From the NCBI GenBank assembly GCA_963925545.1, contig CAWUSA010000017.1, positions 3,893 through 67,892 on the forward strand: a DNA stretch of 64,000 bases. The letters are read 5' to 3'. Shown here piece after piece: positions 8,488 to 16,923 of this stretch. A program made the translations under genes and the position numbers. The notes under the pieces are model-generated. The model searched no databases and was not told the DNA's origin. It saw nothing but the letters and a program-made list of their open reading frames with translations. The DNA is from TMED14 sp963925545. Lineage in GTDB: Bacteria; Bacteroidota; Bacteroidia; Flavobacteriales; Schleiferiaceae. Numbering within the stretch: position 1 is the stretch's first letter; every line of letters begins with the position of its first letter.

Positions 8488-10690
8488 CAATGGTGGAGTT
8501 AAGGGTAGGTGAGGGGCGCATGATTGCAATGACCTTATCTCTGTCAGGCATGAAATACCCACCTAAGTCCGCGGGCGAGCCTTGAACGGCTATCAGCTCA
8601 TCAATGATGCGCTTCTCATCGCGAAGCAAGTCCCGATGCACAGAGGCAAAGGTGCTCGCCATCTTGCTATCACTTATTTGCGTCATCAAAGCTTCTGCCC
8701 AGTAAAGGGCTAAGTAGAAATGCGAACCTCTGTTGTCGATGCCGCCCAATCGCCGTGTAGGGCTCTTGTCTAAGTCTAAAAGCTTGCTTGTGGCCAGATT
8801 AAGGCATTGACCCATGAGACCTGCCTTTGTGTTGCCGTTGGCTTCCGAGAGGTGCTCAAGGGAGACCGCCAGTGCCAGAAACTCACCCAGCGAGTCCCAT
8901 CTCAAGTAGTTCTTTTCAATCAGCTGTTGCACATGTTTAGGGGCTGATCCGCCAGCACCAGTCTCAAAAAGACCACCACCTTTCATCAAAGGAACAATGG
9001 ATAGCATTTTGGCAGAGGTGCCAACCTCAAGGATGGGGAAAAGGTCAGTTAAGTAGTCTCTCAACACGTTGCCTGACACAGAAATAGTGTCCAGACCTTT
9101 GACAATACGTTCAAGTGAAAACTGGCAAGCATCCACCGGTGACATAATGTGAATAGCCAAGGAAGAGCAGTCATGATCCTTCAGGTAATGCTCAACTTTT
9201 AGCTGCACCTGTCTGTCGTGTGCACGGTTAGGATCTAGCCAGAATACGGCAGGTATATTGGTGATTTTCGCACGATTGACAGCCAACTTAACCCAATCCT
9301 GGATGGGTTCGTCTTTCACCTGACACATCCGGAAGATATCTCCCTTACTCACCAAATGCTGCATCACAATGATGCCGTCACGCACCACTTGAATGATGCC
9401 AGGTTCAGTCATGTGGAAGGTTTTGTCGTGGGATCCGTATTCCTCGGCTTTTTGTGCCATCAGGCCAACGTTGGACACCGACCCCATGGTCTGAGGGTTC
9501 AATGCCCCATTGGCTTTACAGAAGTCAATGGTGGTTTGGTAGATGCCGGCATAGGAGCGGTCGGGAATCACGGCCTTGCAATCCTGTTGCTTGCCGTTTC
9601 GGTTCCACATTTGGCCAGACGTTCGAATCATTGCTGGCATGGATGCATCAATGATGACATCAGACGGCACATGCAAATTGGTGATCCCTTTCTCAGAGTT
9701 AACCATGGCAAGGTCAGGGCCCGAAGCCATGACGGCATCAATAGCATCAGTGATGGCTTGTTGCTTAGCTGTTGGCAGGGTAGCAAGCTTTGCATAAATG
9801 TCACCAAGGCCATTGCGTACATCTACCCCCATGCTGTCAAAATCAGAAGCAAATTGGTCAAAGACATCGGCAAAGAACACCTCTACAACGGCACCAAAGA
9901 TAATGGGGTCTGACACCTTCATCATGGTGGCTTTCAGGTGCAAGGAGAACAATACGCCTTCGGCTTTTGCAGCTGCAATTTCATTGCGGATAAAGGCTTT
10001 CAATGCGGCGATACTCAAAACTGAGCTATCAATGATTTCGCCATCAAGCAAATCTATGCCTGAACGAAGGATTGTTTGAACACCCAATGGGTTCGTGTAG
10101 ACGATGTCAACAGAAGTTGCCTTATCCAGGCAAAGGCTTTGTTCGCTACCGTAGAAGTCTCCGGTCTGCATGCTTGACACATGGGTCAATGAGTCTTTAG
10201 ACCAAGCACCCATGTTATGTGGGTGTTTTTTGACGTAATCTTTCACTGCCTTTGGGGCTCGACGGTCGCTATTGCCTTCGCGAAGCACAGGATTTACTGC
10301 TGATCCCTTGACCTTATCATAGCGAGAACGAATGCCTTTTTGCTGGTCATTTTGTGGTTCATCTGGGTAGTTGGGGATGCCATAGCCTTTGGATTGCAAT
10401 TCTGCAATGGCAGCTTTCAGTTGAGGCACAGAGGCAGAGATGTTGGGCAATTTAATGATGTTGGCATCGGGTGTGCTGCCCAATTGCCCCAGCTCTGTCA
10501 ACGCATCAGCAACCTGATGTTCTGCAGGGAGCAGGTCATTGAATTGCGAAAGTATTCGAGCAGCCAATGAGATGTCACGTGTTTCAATATGGACGCCTGC
10601 TTGCTTAGTGAAGGCTTGTACAATAGGCAAGAAGGACTGGGTAGCCAGTGCAGGTGCTTCGTCGGTCTTGGTGTAGATGATGGTTGACAT
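8477..10690 (-). CDS. icd: NADP-dependent isocitrate dehydrogenase, monomeric type
   Basis: 737 residues, the size typical of the monomeric IDH family (about 740) and nearly twice that of dimeric IDH. Segments I recognise include MSTIIYTKTDEAPALATQSF, SDRRAPKAVKDYVKKHPH, LHLKATMMKVSDPIIFG and FETGAGGSAPKHVQQL. It oxidatively decarboxylates isocitrate to 2-oxoglutarate with NADP+ in the cytosolic TCA cycle. It lies upstream of the DUF6702 gene with an 11-bp overlap. About 150 bp upstream of its start to the next gene carry no coding sequence and presumably hold its promoter. Confidence 0.95.
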   Translation of the reverse strand: MSTIIYTKTDEAPALATQSFLPIVQAFTKQAGVHIETRDISLAARILSQFNDLLPAEHQVADALTELGQLGSTPDANIIKLPNISASVPQLKAAIAELQSKGYGIPNYPDEPQNDQQKGIRSRYDKVKGSAVNPVLREGNSDRRAPKAVKDYVKKHPHNMGAWSKDSLTHVSSMQTGDFYGSEQSLCLDKATSVDIVYTNPLGVQTILRSGIDLLDGEIIDSSVLSIAALKAFIRNEIAAAKAEGVLFSLHLKATMMKVSDPIIFGAVVEVFFADVFDQFASDFDSMGVDVRNGLGDIYAKLATLPTAKQQAITDAIDAVMASGPDLAMVNSEKGITNLHVPSDVIIDASMPAMIRTSGQMWNRNGKQQDCKAVIPDRSYAGIYQTTIDFCKANGALNPQTMGSVSNVGLMAQKAEEYGSHDKTFHMTEPGIIQVVRDGIIVMQHLVSKGDIFRMCQVKDEPIQDWVKLAVNRAKITNIPAVFWLDPNRAHDRQVQLKVEHYLKDHDCSSLAIHIMSPVDACQFSLERIVKGLDTISVSGNVLRDYLTDLFPILEVGTSAKMLSIVPLMKGGGLFETGAGGSAPKHVQQLIEKNYLRWDSLGEFLALAVSLEHLSEANGNTKAGLMGQCLNLATSKLLDLDKSPTRRLGGIDNRGSHFYLALYWAEALMTQISDSKMASTFASVHRDLLRDEKRIIDELIAVQGSPADLGGYFMPDRDKVIAIMRPSPTLNSTIDAL

Positions 10691-10838
10691 AGGGCAATAA
10701 GGTGTATTTACAAAGAAACGAAGCAGCCGGTGAATGGCTTTGATTTGCTAGTCGCTATCTGCACAAGTTGTCAACTTAGCTTTTATTGATGATTCACGGA
10801 CCTTTTTGATTGATTGCTATGGGCTTCCTTGCTACGCT

Positions 10839-11786
10839 TCACAAGGGCAGTCGCATGCCTGTTTGACCAACATGGAAACCTGCTTGCCGAACCTGTTGGC
10901 TTGCCTCGCTTTTAGGATCATGAAGGGGGTTGCTGTGATTGAAGTGTACGAATGTGACCTTGCTTCGTTTTTCAGCAGGCCAGTCTGACCACATGGCCAT
11001 GCTTTCTTTGACAAAGGGGTGAGGTATCTCAGACGGGTCCCTGTTCGGTGTTTCTCCAGTAGAGTAAAAGGTGCCATCAAGCAAGGCAATGTCAACATGA
11101 TCAATGAGGCTGTCAAGGTCGATGGCCCATTGATCCCATTTATTGATATCTGGAATGAAGAGGGCGACCCGACGGGGTCCTTGAATGAGGAAACCCATGG
11201 TTTCAGAGTACTCATCCCTGTGTGGTACTTGAATTCCTGTGATGGTCACTTGCTTGTTCAGGCATTGAACACCTGCCAGGACATCATCATGCAGTTGAAT
11301 TTGACCTAATTCAACCAATTGCGACCAGGGGCCATTTTCAGTGAGGAAATCCCTCATCCTGGGCCCGACATGGACGGCAACGTTTTGACCACCCAAGGCT
11401 TCACGGCCTAGGTACATCAACCCGGTGTAATGCCCGATGTGCGCATGCGTAATAAATAGGGCTTCGGGGTTTTTGCCTGTCTCTTGCTTGAGTTGGTTCC
11501 ATTGAGCAGGTAAGTCGGGCGTGGCTTCGATTAATACAGCTGTTGACCCATCTGTGACACCTAAAGCAATCACGGGTTCATGGGGCTTAGGTCTGCCGTC
11601 CGGGTTGATGCAGCAGGACTTGATGCAAGCGATATGTGGCCTGCCAGCATCTTGAGAAACACCCAAGATCACCAATTCAATATCGGAGGTGGTGTTCGGG
11701 ATTTCACCACAAGCAATGGTCATTAGCGCAAGGCTAAGTGAAGCAAGCTTGAGGGCTTTAAAAGTAATTGCGTTCAATGGAATCAT
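10839..11786 (-). CDS. PqqB-like MBL-fold lipoprotein
   Basis: 315 residues. The N-terminus has a hydrophobic stretch ending MTIACG, which suits a lipobox, followed by a beta-lactamase-fold domain: LVILGVSQDAGRPH, a Cys-rich CIKSCC, and the metal motif THAHIGHYTG. In the usual HxHxDH motif the Asp position is Gly here, a pattern found in PqqB-like proteins. There are no other pqq genes in view, so pyrroloquinoline quinone synthesis should not be inferred. It is probably an envelope hydrolase of unknown substrate. It ends at 10839, followed by a 148-bp gap before the IDH gene. Confidence 0.8.
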   Translation of the reverse strand: MIPLNAITFKALKLASLSLALMTIACGEIPNTTSDIELVILGVSQDAGRPHIACIKSCCINPDGRPKPHEPVIALGVTDGSTAVLIEATPDLPAQWNQLKQETGKNPEALFITHAHIGHYTGLMYLGREALGGQNVAVHVGPRMRDFLTENGPWSQLVELGQIQLHDDVLAGVQCLNKQVTITGIQVPHRDEYSETMGFLIQGPRRVALFIPDINKWDQWAIDLDSLIDHVDIALLDGTFYSTGETPNRDPSEIPHPFVKESMAMWSDWPAEKRSKVTFVHFNHSNPLHDPKSEASQQVRQAGFHVGQTGMRLPL

Positions 11787-11813
11787 GCCATTGAAGGTAG
11801 TACTCCTTGGCGA

Positions 11814-13106
11814 CTATCGACGTCTGCGTTGACCGCCCGATCCGCTACGCTGTTTGTTTCCTGAACCATGTGATCTTCCATTGCTGCTTGAGCGATGTCG
11901 ACCGCCTCCGCCACCACCACCTCTGCCACCTTGTTTTGGTGGGATGCGATTGGCCGGCACGGACCATTCTTCTTCTGCAGCATCGACAAAGGGATGGTCT
12001 GTTACAAGAGGTATGCGTTGTTTAATGAGTTTTTCTATGTCTTTGAGGTAGCTGCGCTCTTCTGCCATGCAGAAGGATATGGAATGCCCTGAGGCCTCAG
12101 CACGGCCTGTGCGGCCAATCCGGTGTACATAGGTTTCACTGACATTGGGTAGGTCGTGATTGATGACCAGCTCTAGGCCAGATATGTCAATGCCACGGGC
12201 TGCGATGTCTGTTGCAACGAGAACCCGCATGCGGCCTTCTTTGAAAGAAGTCAATGCACGCTGCCTTGCATTTTGGCTTTTGTTGCCGTGGATGGCAGCG
12301 GCTTGGATGGAATGATTGCTTAGGTAGCGTACGACCTTGTCACAACCGTGTTTTGTGCGTCCAAAGACCAATGCCTGTGAATCACTGTCTTGTAAAATAT
12401 GGAGCAGAAGTTGACTCTTTTCTGCTTTTGCCACATAGTACACTGACTGGCTCACCTTGTCAGCTGTTGGCTTGTCTGGTGAGATGGTGACTTGTTCGTA
12501 ATGGCCTAGAATCTGCTTGCTTAGGTCAACAATAGACCGTGGCATGGTAGCTGAGAAGAAGAGACTTTGACGTCGCTCGGGTATGAGGCGGAGCAGTTTT
12601 CTGATGTCATGAATGAATCCCATGTCAAGCATCTGGTCTGCCTCATCAAGCACGAAATGGCGAAGATGTTTGAGGTTGACATAGCCTTGATTATGCAAGT
12701 CAAGCAATCGTCCAGGGGTTGCGACGAGGATGTCTACACCGCGTTTGAGTTGCTTTACCTGAGGGTTTTGACCAACACCACCATAGATCACAGCACTGCT
12801 TATGCCCGTGTTGGCGCTGTAGTGCTTGACGTTGTCTGCAATTTGTATGGCTAACTCTCTTGTGGGCGTTACAACCAATGCTTGCACAGACGTTCCCTTG
12901 CCGTAGCCGTTTTCCATCAACTGCTGGATGATGGGGATGGTGAATGCTGCCGTTTTTCCTGTTCCAGTTTGGGCACAACCAAGCAGGTCTTTGCCTTCAA
13001 GCAAGATGGGGATGCTTTGCTCTTGAATGGGTGTTGGTCGCTCGTAGCCCTGAGTGTCAAGCGCTTTGAGAATGTCAGGATGAATCCCTAACTCTTTGAA
13101 GGTAAT
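11814..13106 (-). CDS. DEAD-box RNA helicase, apparent ATT start
   Basis: About 430 residues with the complete helicase core: Q motif (GYERPTPIQ), motif I AQTGTGKT, PTRELA, DEAD, SAT, then C-terminal ATDIAARGID and HRIGRTGR. A Gly/Arg/Ser-rich basic tail follows. The open frame extends upstream of the first conventional start (TTG at 13004) through the essential Q motif, but contains no ATG, GTG or TTG until an in-frame stop. The best initiation codon is ATT at 13104-13106, giving M-T-F-K-E-L-G, which matches the usual opening of this subfamily; ATC at 13109 is the alternative. The tail is typical of RhlE/CsdA-like proteins that act in ribosome assembly or cold adaptation. Confidence 0.88.
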   Translation of the reverse strand: MTFKELGIHPDILKALDTQGYERPTPIQEQSIPILLEGKDLLGCAQTGTGKTAAFTIPIIQQLMENGYGKGTSVQALVVTPTRELAIQIADNVKHYSANTGISSAVIYGGVGQNPQVKQLKRGVDILVATPGRLLDLHNQGYVNLKHLRHFVLDEADQMLDMGFIHDIRKLLRLIPERRQSLFFSATMPRSIVDLSKQILGHYEQVTISPDKPTADKVSQSVYYVAKAEKSQLLLHILQDSDSQALVFGRTKHGCDKVVRYLSNHSIQAAAIHGNKSQNARQRALTSFKEGRMRVLVATDIAARGIDISGLELVINHDLPNVSETYVHRIGRTGRAEASGHSISFCMAEERSYLKDIEKLIKQRIPLVTDHPFVDAAEEEWSVPANRIPPKQGGRGGGGGGGRHRSSSNGRSHGSGNKQRSGSGGQRRRR

Positions 13107-13226
13107 GATAGCGGAAGAATAAGTAATGAGAAAAGGACGCGATGGTCCAAGGATTTATCTGGCTAGTGCTGGCCGCAAAGGTAGTGCCATTGAAAGGGAT
13201 ACAAGCATGATTAGCTTCGTGTCATC

Positions 13227-14609
13227 TCACCAATCAGTAATTAAAACCTTAGCAGATTGCCGCGTACCATCTCTCAAAGAGATTAATAGAAAATAAACCC
13301 CAGATTGATGAATTTCTATAGGCCCTTGGGTACTTTCAAAGAGTGTTCTTCCTGCAGCACTGATGACTTGGATGTGCTCAATGCCCTTATCGGACTCTAT
13401 GTTAATGCTTGATCTGACTTTAGCAGGATTTGGGAATACTTTCAAACCAGGTGTTTTCTCTGATTCCGGCAAGCTCAAGGTGAAGCAGGCATCAGCAGTA
13501 ACATACTGGCGCATGTTCCAGGACACTTGGCAACTGTACATGTAACCCTGATTTGAATTCCACGATGCGAACATGTTCATCCAAGGTGAATCTGTGACAA
13601 TAGGTCCGCGTATTGCCCCATTAGCGATTGTCGTTTGAGTCGAGTCACCATTGCCCATACATATTTGCCTAGCAGCGGGGTCTCCGGTCCAAGCAGCCTC
13701 CATCAAGCTGTGAAGTAACCGGCTTCCGTACCAATAGTCAAGAGCGTCATACTTACTTATATAGACCACGAACTGGCTTGAATCCTCTTCATATGTGCTT
13801 GTTGTGAAATGCGTTGCCCAGTATATATAGTTGTTAATTGTGTCACCCCGCAAAATCATAAACTCCTTATTGCTGTCAGGCACTCCCATGAAATTGAACA
13901 TGTCGATACAAGTTCGGGGGTCTACAATGTTATCCCAGTCAGACAAAGTCATGAGGTAGAGCACGTCATCTGGCATGGCAGCAAGTCCACTGTCAGTTTG
14001 AGTTTGTATATCATTGGGCCAATCTTCCGTGAAGCCGATAAAGCTAGCACCGGCATCTGGCCATGAAAATCTCCCATTTGCTCCCCAATTATGATTGATG
14101 TACATTTTCAAGCTTAGCCAGTTTGTGATGGCAGCCCCCTGGCTCATTCCGTGTATACCTACCCTTGAAGTGTCTATTTTATTTGCATGTAACGCCGCAA
14201 TGTCATTGACCATTTGATAAGCGCAGCCATAGTGACTCGTTGATGAATTCCATTGCATCGTCACACTAACATACCCATGGCTTGCAACGAATTCTCGGTA
14301 GAATTGACTTTTTTTATAATAAGTGCTATCAGCCAAATTTTGGTTAGAAGATCCAGGAAATCTAAAGACCACTGGCTTTTTGGAACTTATACCCGTTGGG
14401 TAAGTGATAATTCCCCTGATGGTATCCGTACACTCAAGACTTGAGTCTGGTGCGATGGAAAAAAACTCACTTGTCACAGCTGCGGTACCAAATGCACCAT
14501 ACCCTTGTGTAATGGGAGGTACAGGGCCTTCAAATGCCCATTGTGCGTTCATGCTAGGTATCGCTATAATTAGTGATACTGCAAATAGGTATCTTTTGAA
14601 TTGAAACAT
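13227..14609 (-). CDS. Secreted alpha/beta hydrolase with T9SS sorting domain
   Basis: 460 residues. A signal peptide (MFQFKRYLFAVSLIIAIPSMNAQ) is followed by an alpha/beta-hydrolase-like domain with the nucleophile elbow GMSQGA (G-x-S-x-G) after VGIH, and strand-turn segments KPVVFRFPGSS and HGYVSVTMQW. The last ~75 residues form a type A sorting domain (LKVFPNPAKV, VISAAGRTLFES, SGVYFLLIS), which directs export through the type IX system and anchoring or release at the surface. The substrate is unknown; esterases, lipases and dienelactone hydrolases share this fold. Codon use is AT-richer than in the flanking helicase gene. Confidence 0.85.
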   Translation of the reverse strand: MFQFKRYLFAVSLIIAIPSMNAQWAFEGPVPPITQGYGAFGTAAVTSEFFSIAPDSSLECTDTIRGIITYPTGISSKKPVVFRFPGSSNQNLADSTYYKKSQFYREFVASHGYVSVTMQWNSSTSHYGCAYQMVNDIAALHANKIDTSRVGIHGMSQGAAITNWLSLKMYINHNWGANGRFSWPDAGASFIGFTEDWPNDIQTQTDSGLAAMPDDVLYLMTLSDWDNIVDPRTCIDMFNFMGVPDSNKEFMILRGDTINNYIYWATHFTTSTYEEDSSQFVVYISKYDALDYWYGSRLLHSLMEAAWTGDPAARQICMGNGDSTQTTIANGAIRGPIVTDSPWMNMFASWNSNQGYMYSCQVSWNMRQYVTADACFTLSLPESEKTPGLKVFPNPAKVRSSINIESDKGIEHIQVISAAGRTLFESTQGPIEIHQSGVYFLLISLRDGTRQSAKVLITDW

Positions 14610-14640
14610 GTTTAATGGATTATGATGGTTCTTCGTTCAG

Positions 14641-14678
14641 TTAAATAAACAACCCCAATCAGCTCTCGCAGATTGGGG
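14641..14678 (-). terminator. Rho-independent terminator after the T9SS cargo gene
   Basis: A perfect 8-bp stem (CCCCAATC at 14653-14660 with GATTGGGG at 14671-14678) and a 10-base loop are followed, reading the minus strand, by a T-rich stretch to 14641. It lies 31 bp after the stop of the upstream gene (14709) and just before the next start. Confidence 0.7.
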
Positions 14679-14708
14679 TATGGATTGATGGAAAGCCTAT
14701 AGCGGTTG

Positions 14709-15533
14709 TTATTTAATCACTATGAATTTTTCTCTTGTTTTACCGCGATTGGTATCTAGAGTCAGCCAATATGTTCCAGAAGGCAGCTTAGTGATGTTCA
14801 TATTGAAATCATTTGATGTCGTTGCTTCGATTGGAACATCAAGGGCTACGCCCGAGATATTGAAAACTTGAATTTGACTCAATAAATCTTCAGTGATCAC
14901 GCCCTGATTGAGATTGACATTGATGAAGTCTTTAGAAGGGTTAGGTGATAGTGTGATAGAAAGCTCTGGTAAGTCTTCAAGGTCAGCGGTGTTTTTCAAA
15001 ACGGTTATGTTGTGACAAAATCCAAATGTGTCGATGGCAGGAAACCCGAAATATGATGCAGTTACTTGATACCAACTGGTAAAGAAGCCGCTCTCTATGC
15101 CTAGGCTTGGCAAGTAGAATGTGGTGTCCGCTAGAGTAGGTGTTCCTGACAGTTTTATGCAAGTTTTACCAGAATCTCCTGGGTAGAATACGGAATCAGT
15201 AGCCTCCCATGTTAACCATGACGGCAACGTAGTAGTGTATAAGAATGCTGATTGAATCGTTGGAAGCAACAGTGTGCCTGACGGGAATGTATCCCCAAGC
15301 ATCCCCGTTAAAATGACTTCAAATGGTAGACCGACGGTTGCCGTTAAGGTCATCATAGGCTGGGTGCTGTCACAAGCGAATGATGGTTGGGTGCCATTGA
15401 CCCATAGGCCAGACCATTCTAGAGAAGGGAACCCAATAGAAGCCATGGAAGGCGATAATGAATCAGGTGTGCAAACTTGAGCATTCATGCTTAAGCCAAA
15501 TGTGAGACTAAATAGGAGTATGAGTTTTTTCAT
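14709..15533 (-). CDS. Secreted protein with T9SS type A sorting domain
   Basis: 274 residues: signal peptide (MKKLILLFSLTFGLSMNAQ), a mid-section of about 170 residues rich in Thr, Ser and Pro with several Cys (including CTPDSL, CDSTQ and GFCHNITVL) that resembles a beta-sandwich, and a C-terminal sorting domain (LSPNPSKDFINV, VFNISGVALD, LPSGTYWLTLD, KFIVIK). It should be exported by the type IX system. No enzymatic motif is visible. It is divergent from the two Crp-like regulator genes, with a 180-bp intergenic region between them. Confidence 0.82.
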   Translation of the reverse strand: MKKLILLFSLTFGLSMNAQVCTPDSLSPSMASIGFPSLEWSGLWVNGTQPSFACDSTQPMMTLTATVGLPFEVILTGMLGDTFPSGTLLLPTIQSAFLYTTTLPSWLTWEATDSVFYPGDSGKTCIKLSGTPTLADTTFYLPSLGIESGFFTSWYQVTASYFGFPAIDTFGFCHNITVLKNTADLEDLPELSITLSPNPSKDFINVNLNQGVITEDLLSQIQVFNISGVALDVPIEATTSNDFNMNITKLPSGTYWLTLDTNRGKTREKFIVIK

Positions 15534-15713
15534 GTTATGAGATAGATTATTTGTATGCTAAAAGAATCAATATTTCATAGTTAGTTGTTTCAAATTGGTT
15601 AATGTGAGTCGGTGAATTATTTCTGACCCTTTTGCTGAGAAGTGTATTTTGTAGCCAGAGACAGTGTTAGTTCTTGTTTTAAGCTTATATTTAGTTGACT
15701 AAACACATTTAAC
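15534..15713. promoter_or_regulatory. Divergent AT-rich intergenic region between T9SS cargo and regulator genes
   Basis: About 180 bp, markedly AT-rich, between the minus-strand cargo gene and the plus-strand regulator pair. It must hold the promoters for both directions. No convincing palindrome stands out by eye. The two adjacent Crp-like regulators may act here, but that is inference from position only. Confidence 0.4.
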
Positions 15714-16313
15714 TTGAGACGAGCACTTATTGAAAGTGATGACTTCTGTAAGGGAATCATCAATTTACTGCATCCTGAAGATAAAAGTCGATTTGATCAT
15801 CAGTCTTTAAAGCCATTTATTAGTTCTACATCAGTGAAGTGTAAGGATAAGATGCCAGATGCTTTGTTAAAAAGAGGCGTAGTATGCATGTTGGTGTCTG
15901 GTGTTGTTGGTGTTAAGCATGTATTTGAGGAGGTAAAGTGTTTGACACATTTTTATCAACCTGGTGATTTCCTCTTCAATACGGAAGTACATAAGACATT
16001 GAATATTCAGGAGTCGGAACGCATAATTTACGATGAGGTAGAACTATTTTGGATCAACTATCTCGACCCTGCATTCAAGAGAAATTTGCCTGAGGTGTCA
16101 ATTGAGTTAGAGATTCAGTCGTCACTGTTGAGCACCTATCAATATCAAGGGTATATCAATAAGTTCGGGATTGATAGAAAGAGGTATTGCGAACAATGGC
16201 TAAGAGATAACCCAAAACTCATAGGTATGCTGTCAAGAAAAGAATTGGCCAATTACTTTGGCGTTTCAACATCTTCATTGCAAGTTTTCATCAAGGATTC
16301 CCTAGGGAAATAA
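15714..16313 (+). CDS. Crp/Fnr-like transcriptional regulator (first of a tandem pair)
   Basis: 199 residues starting at a TTG; an in-frame stop 18 bp upstream excludes a longer frame. The middle contains a cupin-like effector domain signature (HFYQPGDFLF) and the C-terminus a helix-turn-helix, LSRKELANYFGVSTSSLQVF. Size and order match Crp/Fnr proteins, but the effector domain is divergent and no cAMP-binding residues or Fe-S cysteines in the Fnr pattern can be recognised. It ends two bases before the start of a second regulator with the same HTH pattern, so the two are surely cotranscribed and may form a heteromer. Confidence 0.6.
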   Translation: MRRALIESDDFCKGIINLLHPEDKSRFDHQSLKPFISSTSVKCKDKMPDALLKRGVVCMLVSGVVGVKHVFEEVKCLTHFYQPGDFLFNTEVHKTLNIQESERIIYDEVELFWINYLDPAFKRNLPEVSIELEIQSSLLSTYQYQGYINKFGIDRKRYCEQWLRDNPKLIGMLSRKELANYFGVSTSSLQVFIKDSLGK

Positions 16314-16315
16314 GA

Positions 16316-16894
16316 ATGGATAAAAAAACAATCATTTCAAATGGCTTGGTAGCCTTGACTGGAAGCCCAGAAAACTTGCCGATGTTTAGCGAGTTTTCTG
16401 AAATTTTTGAGGGCCCTATCTATGTTGAAGCGGGAAATAAATTGTGGAGTGTGGGTAGCGACGAGGGTTACTTATGGTACGTTCAAAAAGGCTATGGGTT
16501 TGATAGAATACTGCTAGAAGACGGAACAAAGATTTTGAATGGAATGACAGAACCTGGAATGTTTATTTGTGACGAGAAAAGTTTATTAATAGGTGGTAAT
16601 CTAGTCAGTGATTCGACCCTTTACACAGAAGCTGTGGTTTACCGTGCGAGGTATTCGGCGTATCGCCAATTCATGAGAGATCAAGAACATTTTAGGGCAT
16701 TGCTTAGTTCCATCAGCGCCCATTTTCTGCAATTACGGAAGCTTAGGTTGCTGAAAATGAAGCACATGAATAAAGCAGACTATTGGAGTGCCACGCGCAA
16801 TAGATTCCCGGGTATTGAAAAGTTTTGTTCGCAGACAGAGATCGCCAAATATTTCGGTGTTTCCAAGTCAACCATGCATAGGTTGATGAAATAA
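16316..16894 (+). CDS. Crp/Fnr-like transcriptional regulator (second of a tandem pair)
   Basis: 192 residues. The N-terminal half resembles a cNMP-binding-type barrel (LWSVGSDEGYLWYVQKGYGF, LEDGTKILNGMTEPGMF) and the C-terminus is a helix-turn-helix, SQTEIAKYFGVSKSTMHRLM, matching the preceding protein at A-x-Y-F-G-V-S. It is probably a diverged tandem duplicate. Targets are unknown; nearby candidates are the divergent T9SS cargo genes. It is convergent with mnmE, 29 bp away. Confidence 0.6.
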   Translation: MDKKTIISNGLVALTGSPENLPMFSEFSEIFEGPIYVEAGNKLWSVGSDEGYLWYVQKGYGFDRILLEDGTKILNGMTEPGMFICDEKSLLIGGNLVSDSTLYTEAVVYRARYSAYRQFMRDQEHFRALLSSISAHFLQLRKLRLLKMKHMNKADYWSATRNRFPGIEKFCSQTEIAKYFGVSKSTMHRLMK

Positions 16895-16923
16895 GCCATT
16901 AATCATAGCTGACTTATCTCCAA

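Noticed and set aside
10839..11786. PQQ biosynthesis locus
   Set aside because: Only a PqqB-like MBL protein is present; there is no pqqA, C, D or E nearby.
13002..13004. TTG as start of the DEAD-box helicase
   Set aside because: It would remove the Q motif and N-terminal helix that the upstream open frame clearly encodes.
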